A stretch of 34,057 bases of DNA from Bacteroidales bacterium. Lineage in GTDB: Bacteria; Bacteroidota; Bacteroidia; Bacteroidales; P3. The position numbers were made by a program, and so were the translations under genes. Below are positions 17,248 through 27,400 of this stretch, piece by piece. The notes under the pieces were generated by a model. It was not told the DNA's origin and did no database searches. It was given only the letters and a program-made list of their open reading frames with translations. The stretch spans positions 1-34,057 of the forward strand of contig JAKSMS010000021.1 of the NCBI GenBank assembly GCA_024400415.1, read 5' to 3'. The stretch's first letter is position 1, and each line of letters starts with the position of its first letter.

Positions 17248-18537
17248 ATGAAGAAGTGGAAGTCTGACCAAGGCAAATGGAAGAAACAGATAGGGGCATG
17301 GGAGTCTGAAGGCCAATCTCCCAAGCGTCTTTCGCCTCAAGAGCGTAACACCTTCTCTACCGATGTTGTACCAGAAACGGCTATCCTCGTGTCTGTATGC
17401 GCTAGCGGCACCTCGATGGAACGCACCGAAGAGTACCTCAACGAGTTAGAGTTTCTCCTCGAAACCGCTGGAGGCATCACCCTAAAGAAGGTAATCCAAA
17501 AACTTGAGCGCCCCGATACCCGCACCTACGTCGGGTCTGGAAAGCTCGAAGAAATCAAAGAGTACAAGCAGGCTCTTGACGTGGATTTTATCGTCTTTGA
17601 CGACGAGCTTTCTCCTGCCCAGTTGCGAAATCTCGAACGTGAGTTCGGCTGCCGTATTCTTGACCGCACAACCCTCATACTTGACATCTTCGCCAAACGT
17701 GCCAGAACCTCTATTGCCAAAACTCAGGTCGAATTGGCTCAGCTCCAATATATGCTGCCGCGCCTAACCCGCATGTGGACCCACCTCGAGCGCCAGCGTG
17801 GCGGTATCGGAATGCGCGGTCCTGGCGAGACCCAGATAGAAACCGACCGTCGACTCATCACCGAGAAGATTTCCCTCCTCAAAGAGCGTCTTCGCGATAT
17901 CGACAAGCAGAAGGTCCTCCAGCGCAAGAATAGAGAGGCTCTCGTGCGCGTGGCCCTCGTAGGCTACACCAATGTGGGCAAATCCACGCTCATGAATCTG
18001 CTCTCTAAGTCTGACGTCTTTGCCGAAAACAAGCTCTTTGCCACCCTCGACACCACGGTTCGAAAAGTCGTTATTGGGAATCTTCCATTTCTGCTGACCG
18101 ATACCGTAGGATTCATCCGCAAACTTCCTCACGGACTTGTAGAATCGTTCAAATCCACCCTTGATGAAGTCACTGAGGCCGATATCCTTATGCATGTAGT
18201 GGATATCTCCCATCCCGACCATGAAGAGCAGATAGCTGCTGTCAACAAGACCCTCGAGGAAATTGGTGCTCTCGACAAGCCCACCATCGTCGTTTTCAAT
18301 AAGATCGACAACTACACCTACATACAGAAGGAAGAAGACGACCTTACCCCTATGACTAAGGCCAACTGGCCGCTCGAGATGCTTAAAGAGTCATGGATGG
18401 CCAAGCAAGGAGACAATAAGGCCATCTTCATCTCCGCTGCCAACAAAGAGAATATCGATGCGCTCCGAGACATGATGTACGAAGAAATAAAGCGTATCCA
18501 CGCCATCCGCTACCCTTACAACAACTTCTTATACTAA
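17248..18537 (+). CDS. hflX: Ribosome-associated GTPase HflX
   Basis: GTPase that splits stalled or heat-damaged 70S ribosomes. The 429-aa protein has a charged extension of about 40 residues, the HflX N-terminal domain (YVGSGKLEEIKE, VFDDELSPAQLRNLE), a coiled region with the glycine-rich GMRGPGETQIETDRR, and the G domain: G1 GYTNVGKST from about 239, G3 DTVGFI, G4 NKID, G5 SAAN. Normal length apart from the N-terminal extension. It starts 11 bases after the glycosyltransferase. It lies in the same reading frame as uvrC, separated by a single TAA and four codons. Confidence 0.95.
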   Translation: MKKWKSDQGKWKKQIGAWESEGQSPKRLSPQERNTFSTDVVPETAILVSVCASGTSMERTEEYLNELEFLLETAGGITLKKVIQKLERPDTRTYVGSGKLEEIKEYKQALDVDFIVFDDELSPAQLRNLEREFGCRILDRTTLILDIFAKRARTSIAKTQVELAQLQYMLPRLTRMWTHLERQRGGIGMRGPGETQIETDRRLITEKISLLKERLRDIDKQKVLQRKNREALVRVALVGYTNVGKSTLMNLLSKSDVFAENKLFATLDTTVRKVVIGNLPFLLTDTVGFIRKLPHGLVESFKSTLDEVTEADILMHVVDISHPDHEEQIAAVNKTLEEIGALDKPTIVVFNKIDNYTYIQKEEDDLTPMTKANWPLEMLKESWMAKQGDNKAIFISAANKENIDALRDMMYEEIKRIHAIRYPYNNFLY

Positions 18538-18549
18538 TCCGTTACCATC

Positions 18550-20376
18550 TTGATAGACAGCAGTATTAATAAGAATATCGACCACATCCTTCTCAAGTTG
18601 AAGACCATCCCCGAAACACCGGGCGTCTATCAGCATCTGGATGAGACTGGCAAGGTGATTTATGTTGGCAAGGCCAAGAATCTCCAGCGTCGCGTCAGTT
18701 CTTATTTCATGCGCTACGACGACCATACTGCCAAAATCAAGATGCTCGTCCGCCATATCCACGATTTCAGGTTTACTGTTGTCCCCACCGAGGTCGATGC
18801 CCTCCTGCTCGAAAACAACCTCATCAAGCAATATCAGCCTCGCTACAACAGTCTCCTCAAGGACGATAAGTCCTATCCATATCTCTGCATTACTCATGAG
18901 GAGTATCCCCAGGTCATCTTTACGCGCAACCACAAGATCCATGGCGATTTCTATGGCCCTTATCCCAACCAGCGCATCCTTCGGGAACTCCAGAATATCA
19001 TCCAAAGGCTATTCCTCTACCGCACCTGCCGACAGCACTTCACTCGCGACTCCGTCCAGCGCCATCCCGTCCGTCCCTGCATCAAGTTCCAGATGGGCCA
19101 ATGCCTGGCACCTTGCGACGGTCACCAGTCTTATGAGGAGTATCAGCAGTCCATTGCAGGCATCCGCAAGATCCTTCGTGGCGATTTCGACGAGATACTC
19201 TCCGATATGAAGCGGCAGATGTTCGCTTTTGCCGACCAGCTCCGATTCGAAGAGGCCGAAGTCCTGCGCCAGAGGGTCCGACTCCTAGAGGAATATCAGA
19301 GTCATTCTACCGTTGTTGACACTAGCGTCAAAGATGTCGACGTTTTTGGCATCATCTCTGACGAGCAATATGCTTACGTCAATATGATGCGCATCAAGAA
19401 CGGCAGCATCATCTATGCCTATTCCACCGAGGTCCGCAAACAGCTCGATGAGACCGATTCTGAAATCCTTGCCACCATTATCCCAGCACTCCACGAACGC
19501 ACCCATTCCACCGCCCGTGAGGTGATTCTACAACAGCGTGTCGAGGAAATTCCCGACGAGTACATTCAGCAGACCGTTCCCCTCCGTGGCGATCGCCGCC
19601 AGTTGCTCGAACTCTCAATCCGCAACGTGAAGGCCTATCAGCATCAGTCATCTCATCAGCGAATGCTTGTCGATCCCGAGCAGAGCCGCTCTCAAATACT
19701 TGAGCGCCTCCAGCAGGCACTCCGACTTCCTGATTACCCCATGAATATCGAGTGCTTCGACAACTCCAACATCCAAGGCGCCTTTCCCGTGGCCGCCATG
19801 GTCCGTTTCACTGGAGGCAAGCCTAACCGCAACGAGTATCGCCATTTCGATATTAAGACCGTCGAGGGTCCTGATGACTATGCCTCCATGGCCGAGGTCA
19901 TTCGCCGCCGTTATAGCCGTCTGCGCGACGAAGGCCAGCCTATGCCTCAGCTGCTTATTGTCGATGGCGGAGTAGGCCAGATGGAAGTGGCCCGCCAAGT
20001 GCTCTATGATGAACTTCAAATCCCCATACCTATTGCCGGTTTGGCCAAAAACGACGCCCACCGAACCCGCGAACTCCTCTACGGATTTCCGCCTCAGGTA
20101 GTAGGTCTCAAACCCACCGACCAGCTCTTCCATCTCATGGAGCAGATTCAGAATGAGGTTCACCGCTTCGCCATTACCTTCCATCGCAACAAGCGTTCAA
20201 AGGGCACTATACGCACCCAGCTGACCGACATACCTGGAATAGGGGAGAAGACCGCCCAAGACCTGCTCCTCAAGTTCGGTTCCGTTAAGGCTATTAGTGT
20301 AAAAACCCTTGAAGACCTCACCTCTGCCATCGGAGCCTCCAAGGCGCAGAAGATCTTTGACTACTTCAACAAATAG
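18550..20376 (+). CDS. uvrC: Excinuclease ABC subunit C (TTG start)
   Basis: Dual-incision nuclease of nucleotide excision repair. The 608-aa protein contains a GIY-YIG domain (PGVYQHLDETGKVIYVGKAKN, residues about 19-39), a UVR motif (RFEEAEVLRQRVRLLEEY), the RNase H-like domain with FDNSNIQGAFPVAAMV, and a C-terminal helix-hairpin-helix pair (DIPGIGEKTAQDLLLKFGS). No ATG exists before residue 53, and starting there would remove the nuclease core, while an in-frame stop lies 12 bases upstream. TTG at 18550 is therefore the only sensible common start codon. Otherwise intact and of normal length. Confidence 0.95.
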   Translation: MIDSSINKNIDHILLKLKTIPETPGVYQHLDETGKVIYVGKAKNLQRRVSSYFMRYDDHTAKIKMLVRHIHDFRFTVVPTEVDALLLENNLIKQYQPRYNSLLKDDKSYPYLCITHEEYPQVIFTRNHKIHGDFYGPYPNQRILRELQNIIQRLFLYRTCRQHFTRDSVQRHPVRPCIKFQMGQCLAPCDGHQSYEEYQQSIAGIRKILRGDFDEILSDMKRQMFAFADQLRFEEAEVLRQRVRLLEEYQSHSTVVDTSVKDVDVFGIISDEQYAYVNMMRIKNGSIIYAYSTEVRKQLDETDSEILATIIPALHERTHSTAREVILQQRVEEIPDEYIQQTVPLRGDRRQLLELSIRNVKAYQHQSSHQRMLVDPEQSRSQILERLQQALRLPDYPMNIECFDNSNIQGAFPVAAMVRFTGGKPNRNEYRHFDIKTVEGPDDYASMAEVIRRRYSRLRDEGQPMPQLLIVDGGVGQMEVARQVLYDELQIPIPIAGLAKNDAHRTRELLYGFPPQVVGLKPTDQLFHLMEQIQNEVHRFAITFHRNKRSKGTIRTQLTDIPGIGEKTAQDLLLKFGSVKAISVKTLEDLTSAIGASKAQKIFDYFNK

Positions 20377-20457
20377 TCATACTATATATTCTTGTTCCTT
20401 TTTTTTTTGTTTTTGTTGCATTATTTTTGACAACTATTATTTATATTTGTAAAAATG

Positions 20458-20489
20458 TTGCTCATTATAGAAAAAAAATCTTAATTTTG
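20458..20489 (+). promoter_or_regulatory. Promoter of the CD225-DUF2752 pair
   Basis: TTG at 20458-20460, a 21-base spacer and TAATTTTG at 20482-20489, matching the Bacteroidota promoter pattern. It lies 33 bases upstream of the ATG at 20523. A second exact -7 box, TATATTTG, is found at 20442-20449 but has poorer -33 spacing. The preceding T-rich tract after uvrC (about 20394-20415) has no hairpin. Confidence 0.6.
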
Positions 20490-20522
20490 CAGCATATTTT
20501 ACCCCTAAAAAGAATCATTAAT

Positions 20523-20960
20523 ATGGCACTTATCAATTGTCCTGAATGCGGCCGCACCATCTCATCAGCATCGTCCAAATGCCCACATTGCGGGTATCCC
20601 ATGCAGGGAGACGGTCAACATCAAGATTTCCAACAACAAACCATTTCTAGTGAGCCGCTCCATTCCGATCGCTATCAGCAGTCTAATGCCGAGCCTGCTT
20701 CTCACAGTGCCGAACCGCCTTGCCCCGAGAATCATTTGGCAAAGGCCATCCTAGTAACGCTGCTTTGCTGCTGGCCATTGGGAATTCCGGCCATTGTCTA
20801 TGCTGCCAAGGTCAACACGCTCTACAACCAGCGTCGCTATCGTGAGGCCGAGGAGGCTAGCCGCAATGCCGACAAGTGGTTCCTAATCTCCCTCGTTGGT
20901 GGCATCATCGGTATCATTGGCTACTTCTTTCTTCTGATTTTCCTTAACCTATTGGCATAA
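20523..20960 (+). CDS. Zinc-ribbon CD225/dispanin membrane protein
   Basis: A 145-aa protein with an N-terminal zinc ribbon (C6/C9 and C20/C23, in CPECG and CPHCG), a Gln/Ser/Pro-rich linker at about 30-66, and a C-terminal CD225-like domain: PENHLAKAILVTLLCCWPLGIPAIVYAAKV with a helix at 73-94, the amphipathic YNQRRYREAEEASRNADKW, and a second helix at 120-144. This is the dispanin pattern shared with animal IFITM proteins. Bacterial members are uncharacterised. The frame is open to 20427, but the ribbon follows directly on the ATG at 20523 and the promoter lies inside the extended frame. The DUF2752 gene follows after 11 bases. Confidence 0.85.
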   Translation: MALINCPECGRTISSASSKCPHCGYPMQGDGQHQDFQQQTISSEPLHSDRYQQSNAEPASHSAEPPCPENHLAKAILVTLLCCWPLGIPAIVYAAKVNTLYNQRRYREAEEASRNADKWFLISLVGGIIGIIGYFFLLIFLNLLA

Positions 20961-20971
20961 TAGTTTCTAAG

Positions 20972-21346
20972 TTGGCCAGGCGTACTAAGATATTGATTAT
21001 AATAGCTGTTGCCGTCTGTTTGGTCGTGCTCTATGGCATAGCAGATCCTCAGCAGTCGGCGTGGTTTCCTAAGTGCCCCTTTAAGTGGCTTACTGGATAT
21101 AGCTGTCCCGGCTGTGGCTCGCAGCGCTTGATTCACGCCATGCTTCAATTGAGGTTTGCCGAAGCTTTCAGATACAATGCTTTGCTATTCGTGTCAATAC
21201 CATATCTTATACTTCTGTGCTACTCTAGTTTCTCCCGAGTGCGGCATCAGCGCCTCTATATGGCCCTCAATGGTCAGTTAGGAATAGCAATCCCCTTTGT
21301 GGTGATCATCCTCTGGTGGGTTGTACGCAATATCTTGGGAATCTAG
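20972..21346 (+). CDS. DUF2752 membrane protein (TTG start)
   Basis: A 124-aa integral membrane protein with the DUF2752 hallmark: CPFKWLTGYSCPGCGSQR at residues 35-52 (C35, C45, C48, R52), then RYNALLF with conserved Asn69. Helices lie at about 6-22, 69-84 and 104-119. No ATG precedes the hallmark region, so TTG at 20972 is the best start. A frame stop at 20945 rules out a much longer N-terminus. Function unknown. The cysteines could bind a metal or form a redox pair (inference). It follows the CD225 gene by 11 bases and probably shares its promoter. Confidence 0.82.
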   Translation: MARRTKILIIIAVAVCLVVLYGIADPQQSAWFPKCPFKWLTGYSCPGCGSQRLIHAMLQLRFAEAFRYNALLFVSIPYLILLCYSSFSRVRHQRLYMALNGQLGIAIPFVVIILWWVVRNILGI

Positions 21347-21385
21347 TCTGCCAGCCCATCCAAACGAAAAATAATAATCCATTAT

Positions 21386-23566
21386 ATGAAAAAACTAGTA
21401 TTGATTGCTTTTGTCGTGTCTGCTATGGCAGCTATGGCCCAAAGTCGCAGTTCTGTCGAAACCCAGGCACTCCAGCAGGAACTCAGCCGCACCAAGTCCG
21501 TGTCGGCTCTTCCTAAGAGTCTTTCCGACCGATACCCCATCCGCTATCACAATGGCGTGGCCTCCATCGGCGTCGTGGCCAAGGTTGACGCCTCATTTTC
21601 GGCTGATGCCATCTCCCAGTTGGGTGGTCAGGTCACTTCCCGCGTGGCAGATATCGCCAGCATCCGCATTCCGCTTATGAGCCTTTCTGCTCTCAGTCAG
21701 GTGCCCGGCATGTTGCAGTATTCTGTTGCCCACCATGTGGCTCCAGAGATGAAGAATACTCGCTTCGACACTCGAACCGATAGCGTACAGGCCGGCCTTG
21801 GCCTGCCTCAGGCCTTCGATGGCGAAGGCGTGCTCGTGGGCATCACCGACTGGGGTTTCGACTACCGCCATCCCAATATCAATAGTTCCGAGGAACGCCG
21901 TATCCTTCGTGCCTGGGACCACTTCAAACTCTCTGGTCCAGCACCGGCAGGCTTCGACTATGGCACTGAATTCAAGACCTACGATGAGATCTATGAGGCC
22001 GGTGGCGACACCTCCGGACTCTACGAATATGGCTCCCATGGCACCCACGTGGCCGGCATCATTGGTGGTCGCGGTGTGAAGCCCGCTGGCAGCGACAACA
22101 ATAACCTCCGTGGCCAAGCACCTAAGGTTCAGTATCTGCTCGGCTCCTGGCTCCTCGACGAGGCAGCATGGCTCGACCAAGTGGCATGGATGTACTCCGT
22201 GGCCAAAGAAGAGCAGAAACGCCTCGTCATCAATAGCAGCTGGGGCATGTACACCTTCAGCAATCTCGACGGCACATCGCTGCTCAGCCAGGCCATCGGC
22301 CACTATTCCGATTCTGGCGTCGTATTCGTCACCTCTGCCGGCAACAATGGCGATTCCCGTTTCCACGTCCACCACACATTCGGCAACAATGATGAGTTCC
22401 GCACTATCCCCAATTGGATCGGCGCTAACGGCGTTGGCCAAGCCATCATCTGCTGGGGAACCCCCGACAAGCCATTCTCCCTTCAGCTCGCACTCATCGG
22501 CAACATGGTCGCCGACACCATCTGGAGCCCAGTGTGGAGCACCACCCAGGACAACCCCTTCCAGGAATACCGCATCGTCAATGCCGAAGGCGACACCTGC
22601 CGCTTCGATGTCATGATCGAGAGCAGCAACATGAACGACCAGCGCCCGCACATACTCCTCAATGTCGACAAGATTCCCCGCTATAAGCCCCTCCTTATCG
22701 TCAATGCCGACAGCACTGCCACCATCGATATGTGGAATGTGGGCAATGTGCAGAACCATGCTGGCAATACCGGCTACGATTTTGTGGCACTCCCAGTCCT
22801 CAGAGCCGTAGGCGGCGACCTCCGCTGTCAAGTCAGCGAGCCTGGTTGCGCACCTAAGACCATCACCGTGGCCGCCCACGAGGCCGACCACGCCACCGAC
22901 ACCTCTTATACCACTGGTAGTCTTACCTACTTCTCCAGCAATGGTCCAGCCTTCGGAGGCATGGCCAAGCCCGAGGTTTCGGCCCCAGGTTATCAGGTAA
23001 TATCTTCTGTGTCCTCGCGCGACCACACCAACTACTCCGCTGCCGCCGCACTCACCATCGATGGCACCAAGTACAAGTGGTCTGCCATGAGCGGCACCTC
23101 CATGTCTTCGCCCGCCGTCACCGGCATCGTGGCACTCATGCTTCAGGCCAATCCCGACATCACCGTCGACCAGATACGCGAAATCATTTTCACTACCGCC
23201 CGCAACGACGACAAGACTGGTTCTATCCATGCCCAAGGCGCAGCCGATAACTCTTGGGGATGGGGCAAGATCGACGCCATGCGCTGCGTTGCTGCTGCCT
23301 ACGACCTCAACGGCATCGAGCGTGCCGTGGCCAATATGCCCAGCCTCGTGGTATATCCCAATCCAGCCACCGATCAGGTGTCCATCGTTACCAGCACCAA
23401 TGAGCCCTCCGAACTCACCGTTTTCGGAATCGACGGCCGCGTAGTGCTCCGCCAGACCATCGGTAATGAGGCGGTCATCAATGCCGGCAAGTGGGCCAAA
23501 GGCGTCTACATGCTCCAGGTTCGCAGCCGTGTAGGTGTCCGCACCAGCCGCCTCATCGTGCGCTAG
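21386..23566 (+). CDS. Secreted S8 subtilase with T9SS type A signal
   Basis: Serine endopeptidase of 726 aa, probably exported by Sec and then moved across the outer membrane by T9SS. A signal peptide spans residues 1-18 (cleavage likely after AMA). The catalytic triad is D155 (GITDWGFD), H218 (GSHGTHVAG) and S572 (SGTSMSSPA), with oxyanion Asn320 (SAGNNGD). About 250 residues separate N320 from S572, longer than in plain subtilisins, so there is an inserted domain. The last 75 or so residues (VVYPNPATDQ ... GVYMLQV ... SRLIVR) form a type A T9SS sorting domain. The long region before D155 may act as a propeptide. Confidence 0.93.
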   Translation: MKKLVLIAFVVSAMAAMAQSRSSVETQALQQELSRTKSVSALPKSLSDRYPIRYHNGVASIGVVAKVDASFSADAISQLGGQVTSRVADIASIRIPLMSLSALSQVPGMLQYSVAHHVAPEMKNTRFDTRTDSVQAGLGLPQAFDGEGVLVGITDWGFDYRHPNINSSEERRILRAWDHFKLSGPAPAGFDYGTEFKTYDEIYEAGGDTSGLYEYGSHGTHVAGIIGGRGVKPAGSDNNNLRGQAPKVQYLLGSWLLDEAAWLDQVAWMYSVAKEEQKRLVINSSWGMYTFSNLDGTSLLSQAIGHYSDSGVVFVTSAGNNGDSRFHVHHTFGNNDEFRTIPNWIGANGVGQAIICWGTPDKPFSLQLALIGNMVADTIWSPVWSTTQDNPFQEYRIVNAEGDTCRFDVMIESSNMNDQRPHILLNVDKIPRYKPLLIVNADSTATIDMWNVGNVQNHAGNTGYDFVALPVLRAVGGDLRCQVSEPGCAPKTITVAAHEADHATDTSYTTGSLTYFSSNGPAFGGMAKPEVSAPGYQVISSVSSRDHTNYSAAAALTIDGTKYKWSAMSGTSMSSPAVTGIVALMLQANPDITVDQIREIIFTTARNDDKTGSIHAQGAADNSWGWGKIDAMRCVAAAYDLNGIERAVANMPSLVVYPNPATDQVSIVTSTNEPSELTVFGIDGRVVLRQTIGNEAVINAGKWAKGVYMLQVRSRVGVRTSRLIVR

Positions 23567-23588
23567 CCCTCCCTTTTCTTATAGAAAG

Positions 23589-23624
23589 AAAAAGACTCTC
23601 GTTGGATGCGGGAGTCTTTTTTTT
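23589..23624. terminator. Bidirectional terminator between convergent genes
   Basis: Stem AAAGACTC (23591-23598) / GAGTCTTT (23612-23619), extendable by A-T pairs, with a 13-base loop. Eight T at 23617-23624 follow on the plus strand, and the A-rich left flank gives a T run on the minus strand. It sits in the 66-base gap between the converging subtilase and universal stress protein genes and can serve both. Confidence 0.85.
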
Positions 23625-23632
23625 GTTTCAGT

Positions 23633-24475
23633 TTAGTCGCAGAGCACGTAGATGTCGTCGCGCGGATTGAGAAAGAGTATGGGCAGGTTTTGGGAGTTTC
23701 GTATGGTGCGTTGTTCCTGAGTGCCCAAAATACTGTCTAAGATATCCTTCTCTTTGGTTGTGACGGCAACGAGCAGGTCGTATTGCGATTCGGCCATGAA
23801 TGGGAGCGCGTCGGCGTCTACAGCTGCAGATTTCTGCGGCACTATATGCGGCGTGAAGGTGAGTCCTAGATTTGTGTAGAACTTATGTAGGAACCGCATG
23901 TTGTTGTACCATTTCTGCCGCAAGCCGTCATCTTTGTAGTCGTGATAGATCACATGCAGCTGGCTGGCGCCGAAGCGTGAGAAATAGCTCGACCAGATAA
24001 GCTTTTCCTTGCTCTCGCGATGGAAGTCTACGGTGAGTCCTACATGCTTGATGGGGCAGAATGGCTGCTGGACGCGAACTACGAGGTATGCTATCTTGCT
24101 ATTGGAATAGTCTTTGATGATGTTTTTGGTGTGGAGTGGCGACTTCCGTCCGGCTTCAAGGCTTGCTGCCGTTACTGCCACCACTCCGTTCAGCAGCGTC
24201 GGAAGGGTCTCTATCACCTCTGGCGAACGTCCCTTAAGGGCGGCATACGATACGGGTATCTGTGGGTTTTGTTGCTGCGCCGACTGCTGTAAGTCCTTGA
24301 GGAAGGCTTCTGGGTCTGTTACGAGGGTGGGGTAGCGGCTGTCGTTGATGTGCAGCAGCAGTAGTCCTTTGCGAAGCCGCTCTGCCAGATGGATAGAGTA
24401 GGCCAGCACCTCGTCGGTATGCTGTCGGTCGGTAAGATGCGCTATGACAAATTGGTCTTTGTTTTTCTTTTCCAT
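23633..24475 (-). CDS. Universal stress protein, two tandem UspA-like domains
   Basis: A 280-aa cytoplasmic protein with two UspA-like halves: FVIAHLTDRQHTDEVLAYSIHLA and KGLLLLHIND open the first, and HVGLTVDFHRESKEKLIWSSYF with QLHVIYHDY opens the second, which ends in DLLVAVTTKEKD and LPILFLNP. The usual ATP-binding G-x2-G-x9-G(S/T) motif is not evident, so it may not bind ATP. The frame extends to 24541, but that part is Arg/His-rich sequence overlapping the upstream gene. The ATG at 24475 is preferred, 11 bases after the upstream stop. Likely cotranscribed with the large secreted protein. Confidence 0.8.
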   Translation of the reverse strand: MEKKNKDQFVIAHLTDRQHTDEVLAYSIHLAERLRKGLLLLHINDSRYPTLVTDPEAFLKDLQQSAQQQNPQIPVSYAALKGRSPEVIETLPTLLNGVVAVTAASLEAGRKSPLHTKNIIKDYSNSKIAYLVVRVQQPFCPIKHVGLTVDFHRESKEKLIWSSYFSRFGASQLHVIYHDYKDDGLRQKWYNNMRFLHKFYTNLGLTFTPHIVPQKSAAVDADALPFMAESQYDLLVAVTTKEKDILDSILGTQEQRTIRNSQNLPILFLNPRDDIYVLCD

Positions 24476-24486
24476 GGTTGGTAGGG

Positions 24487-27400
24487 TTAGCGGATGAGGG
24501 TGATATCGCCTTTGAAGCGGGCCTCTATGCCTGCTTCGCATTCAATGATGCATGAATATACGTATACGCCGGGCTGGCACCAGTTCTCTCTGTGGCGGCC
24601 GTCCCAGCATTGGTCTAGGCTGTGGGTCTCGAAGACCATCTCTCCCCAGCGGGTGAAGATCATGAGGTGGTAGGACACGATGTTTTCTCCCGTTACGCAG
24701 AATTGGTCGTTGATTCCGTCTCCGTTTGGCGAGAAGGCGTTGGGGATAAAGATGTTGCCTTCGCCGCAGTTCACCGGTGTGCAATGAATGGTCACTTCTG
24801 AGGCTGCCGAGCATCCAAGGCTGTCCACAACCTCTACGAGATAGGTCGTGAGCGTGTCGATGGGCGTGGCCTGTGTCGAGGGCTGGCGTGGATGATTGAG
24901 GGTGTTGTCGGGCGTCCATTGATAGGTGGCGCCAGAGATGGGGGTGGAATGGAGCGTGGTGCTTTCGGTTAGGAAGATGGTGGTGTCGTCGGCCCAGGCG
25001 GCAAGTGAGTCGAGAAGGTGGTCGACGAAGATGACTGTAGTGTCGGTATAGGTGCATCCTAGCGTGTCTTCTAGGATGACGGTGTATGTTCCTGGACAGA
25101 GGTTGGCGATGGTGGTGTCTACCTGCTGGTCTGTCCAAAGATGGATCATGCCTAGGCATGTGTCTGAGCACATTATGTCTACCGCCTCTTTTCGGATAGT
25201 CATGGCCTGCGGCCCTGTGATGATGTATGAGGCGGTGTCTTGGCAGCGGGTGTCGCTAACGGTGAGCAGGCCTACGGCTGCTGTCGGACATTGGTCTGCG
25301 AGGATTGAGTCCGGTAGGATCATTCCGTCCCAGTCGTAGAGTAGCGAGCTTACGCTTTGTTGCGTGCGTGTGATGGCGATCACCTGCGCGTCGCAGCTGT
25401 TGGGACACGAGGCCGGGACGACTATGAGTGTGTCTATGAGGTCGATAAAGGCCACCGCGAAGGTGTCTGTCTCTGAACAGCCGGCATCGGAGGTTACCTG
25501 AAGTATATAGTCGCCATCGGAGTTGACCCAGGGATTGGCCACAGTACTGTCGGAGACGACTCCTTGTATCCATCGGTAGGTGCATCCGGCCATGGGCTGG
25601 AGTCCTATCTGCTGTGTGGCGCCGCTGCAGGATACGAGGGGCTCTGTCTGGCGGGTGTTGTTTCCGAGTATGATAAGGTCGTGCTGGCATGAGTCTATCG
25701 CTGTGCAGCCTCCCGGGAGGTAGGCGGTCAGCTTCACTTTATAGTGTCCGGCAGAGTCGTACTGGTGGGTGGGATTCTCTAGTGTGGAGGTGGTGCCGTC
25801 GCCGAAGTCCCATAGGTAGCTTGCCCCGCGTCCGGTATTGTGGAAGTTGGCTGTGTAGGGGGCGCATCCCACCTCGGGCTGCACGAATTCGGCCACGGCG
25901 AAGTCGTCGTTGATGCTGAAGCGGAAGAGGGCATTGTTGCAGTTGCTCGACTGGTTGGTCGACGACCAGGCGCCTGGCGTGGTGGGAAATCCGGATGCTC
26001 CCGAGCAGCTGGCGCAGACGGACTGATAGAGAGTGCCTAGTCGGTCGAAGCGGCTGGTGCCTCCGTCCACATGGTCGGTGCCGCCTACGCTGCTGCTGTT
26101 GTGCAGCTCTCCGTAGAATGTGGCGTATTCTAGCTGGCCGGCATCGCTCGTCAGCGATAGGAAGTAGAAGTCCTGCCCGTCGGTAGTGGCCTGGTAGGCG
26201 TCTGGGGTGACCTCAAGATGTGTGGTGCCTGCCATATTCCAGTTCACGCCGTTGTAGCCCACGAAGTCGCGACCCCATCCGGCAGCGTAAACGCGGTTGC
26301 AGATGTCTACGCCGAAGGCCGTGGGCGAGATGTTGGGCCTGCCGCTTCCTGTGCCGAACGTGGTGCTCCATCGAAGGGTGGAGAGGTCGGGGGAGAAGCG
26401 GGCTAGGAATTGTCCGCTGTTGGGCACGTTGTAGTAGGCGTTGTAGATGAGGCTGCTGCCCGAGGCCGTGGTCTGTCCGAAGAGGAACACGTCGTCTTGG
26501 CGGCCGCAGCGCACGAAATAGGCCTGGTCGTAGGCCGGGGAGCCGAAGTAGGTGGCTGCCATAAGCCGGCTCCCGTCGTGGGAGAACTTGGCCACAAAGG
26601 CGTCTGCCGACCCTCCGAAGGCCGCTGGATGGTAGGAGGAGATAGTGGTGCCGACATGTAGCGAGTTGGTGCCGCCGCATACCAGCAGGTTGTATTCCGA
26701 ATCCACGTCTATGGAGTAGATGGCGTCGTCGCCCTCGCCGCCATAGTAGGTGCCCCAAAGGATGTGCGAGAGGTTGTGGTCGAGTTTGACCACTACGCCT
26801 TCCTGGAGTCCGTGGCTCAGCATCTGTATCCCTTGCATCCCGAAGGGGAAGAAGTCGAACGAGAACGTGGATGAGCCTATGTATACGTTGTTGAGGTTGT
26901 CGGTGATGATCTCGCCTCTTGCGCCGTCGCCGTAGTTGTAGTAGAGCGAGTCGTTGCCTTGCATGACCATGCTCATGCTTCTGTTGTAGCGGTGGCGGTA
27001 GTTGAGGCCGTCGTTATTGCTGCCCCCTAGAAAGGTGGAGGCTGGCAGCTGGGTGCCGTCGGCGCTGAAGCGCGACACGAAGAGGTCGCTTCCGGACGGG
27101 TAGTAGATGGAGTAGGAGTTGAGGTATGCTATTTCGGGTCCCCCTTTGAAGGTACGGCAATAGGCGTCGTCCGTGGTGGGGAAGTTGGCGCTGCCGGTAG
27201 TGCCTAGGATGACCAGCTCGTCGAGGCTGTTGACATACATGCTGTGGGGCATGTCGGCCTTGTTGCCGCCGAGATAGGTGGCATAGAGCCGCTGGGCGCC
27301 TGTTGAGTCAAACTTGAAGATGCCCACGTCGGTATTTCCGTTGAAACTTTCGTCGTAGCAGCCCAATGAGGTGGGGTAGTCGATGTAGAATACCAGTCCG

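Noticed and set aside
20394-20415. Terminator after uvrC
   Set aside because: There is a long T tract but no stem before it.
21593-23236. A 547-codon open frame on the minus strand opposite the subtilase
   Set aside because: The plus-strand protein has a signal peptide, full catalytic triad and T9SS domain. The antisense product is low-complexity (Gly/Asp/Val/His-rich), as expected from C-rich codons read backwards.
24542-25171. Arg/His-rich minus-strand frame inside the large secreted protein gene
   Set aside because: Shadow frame of a GC-rich gene, with no start context and a composition unlike real proteins.
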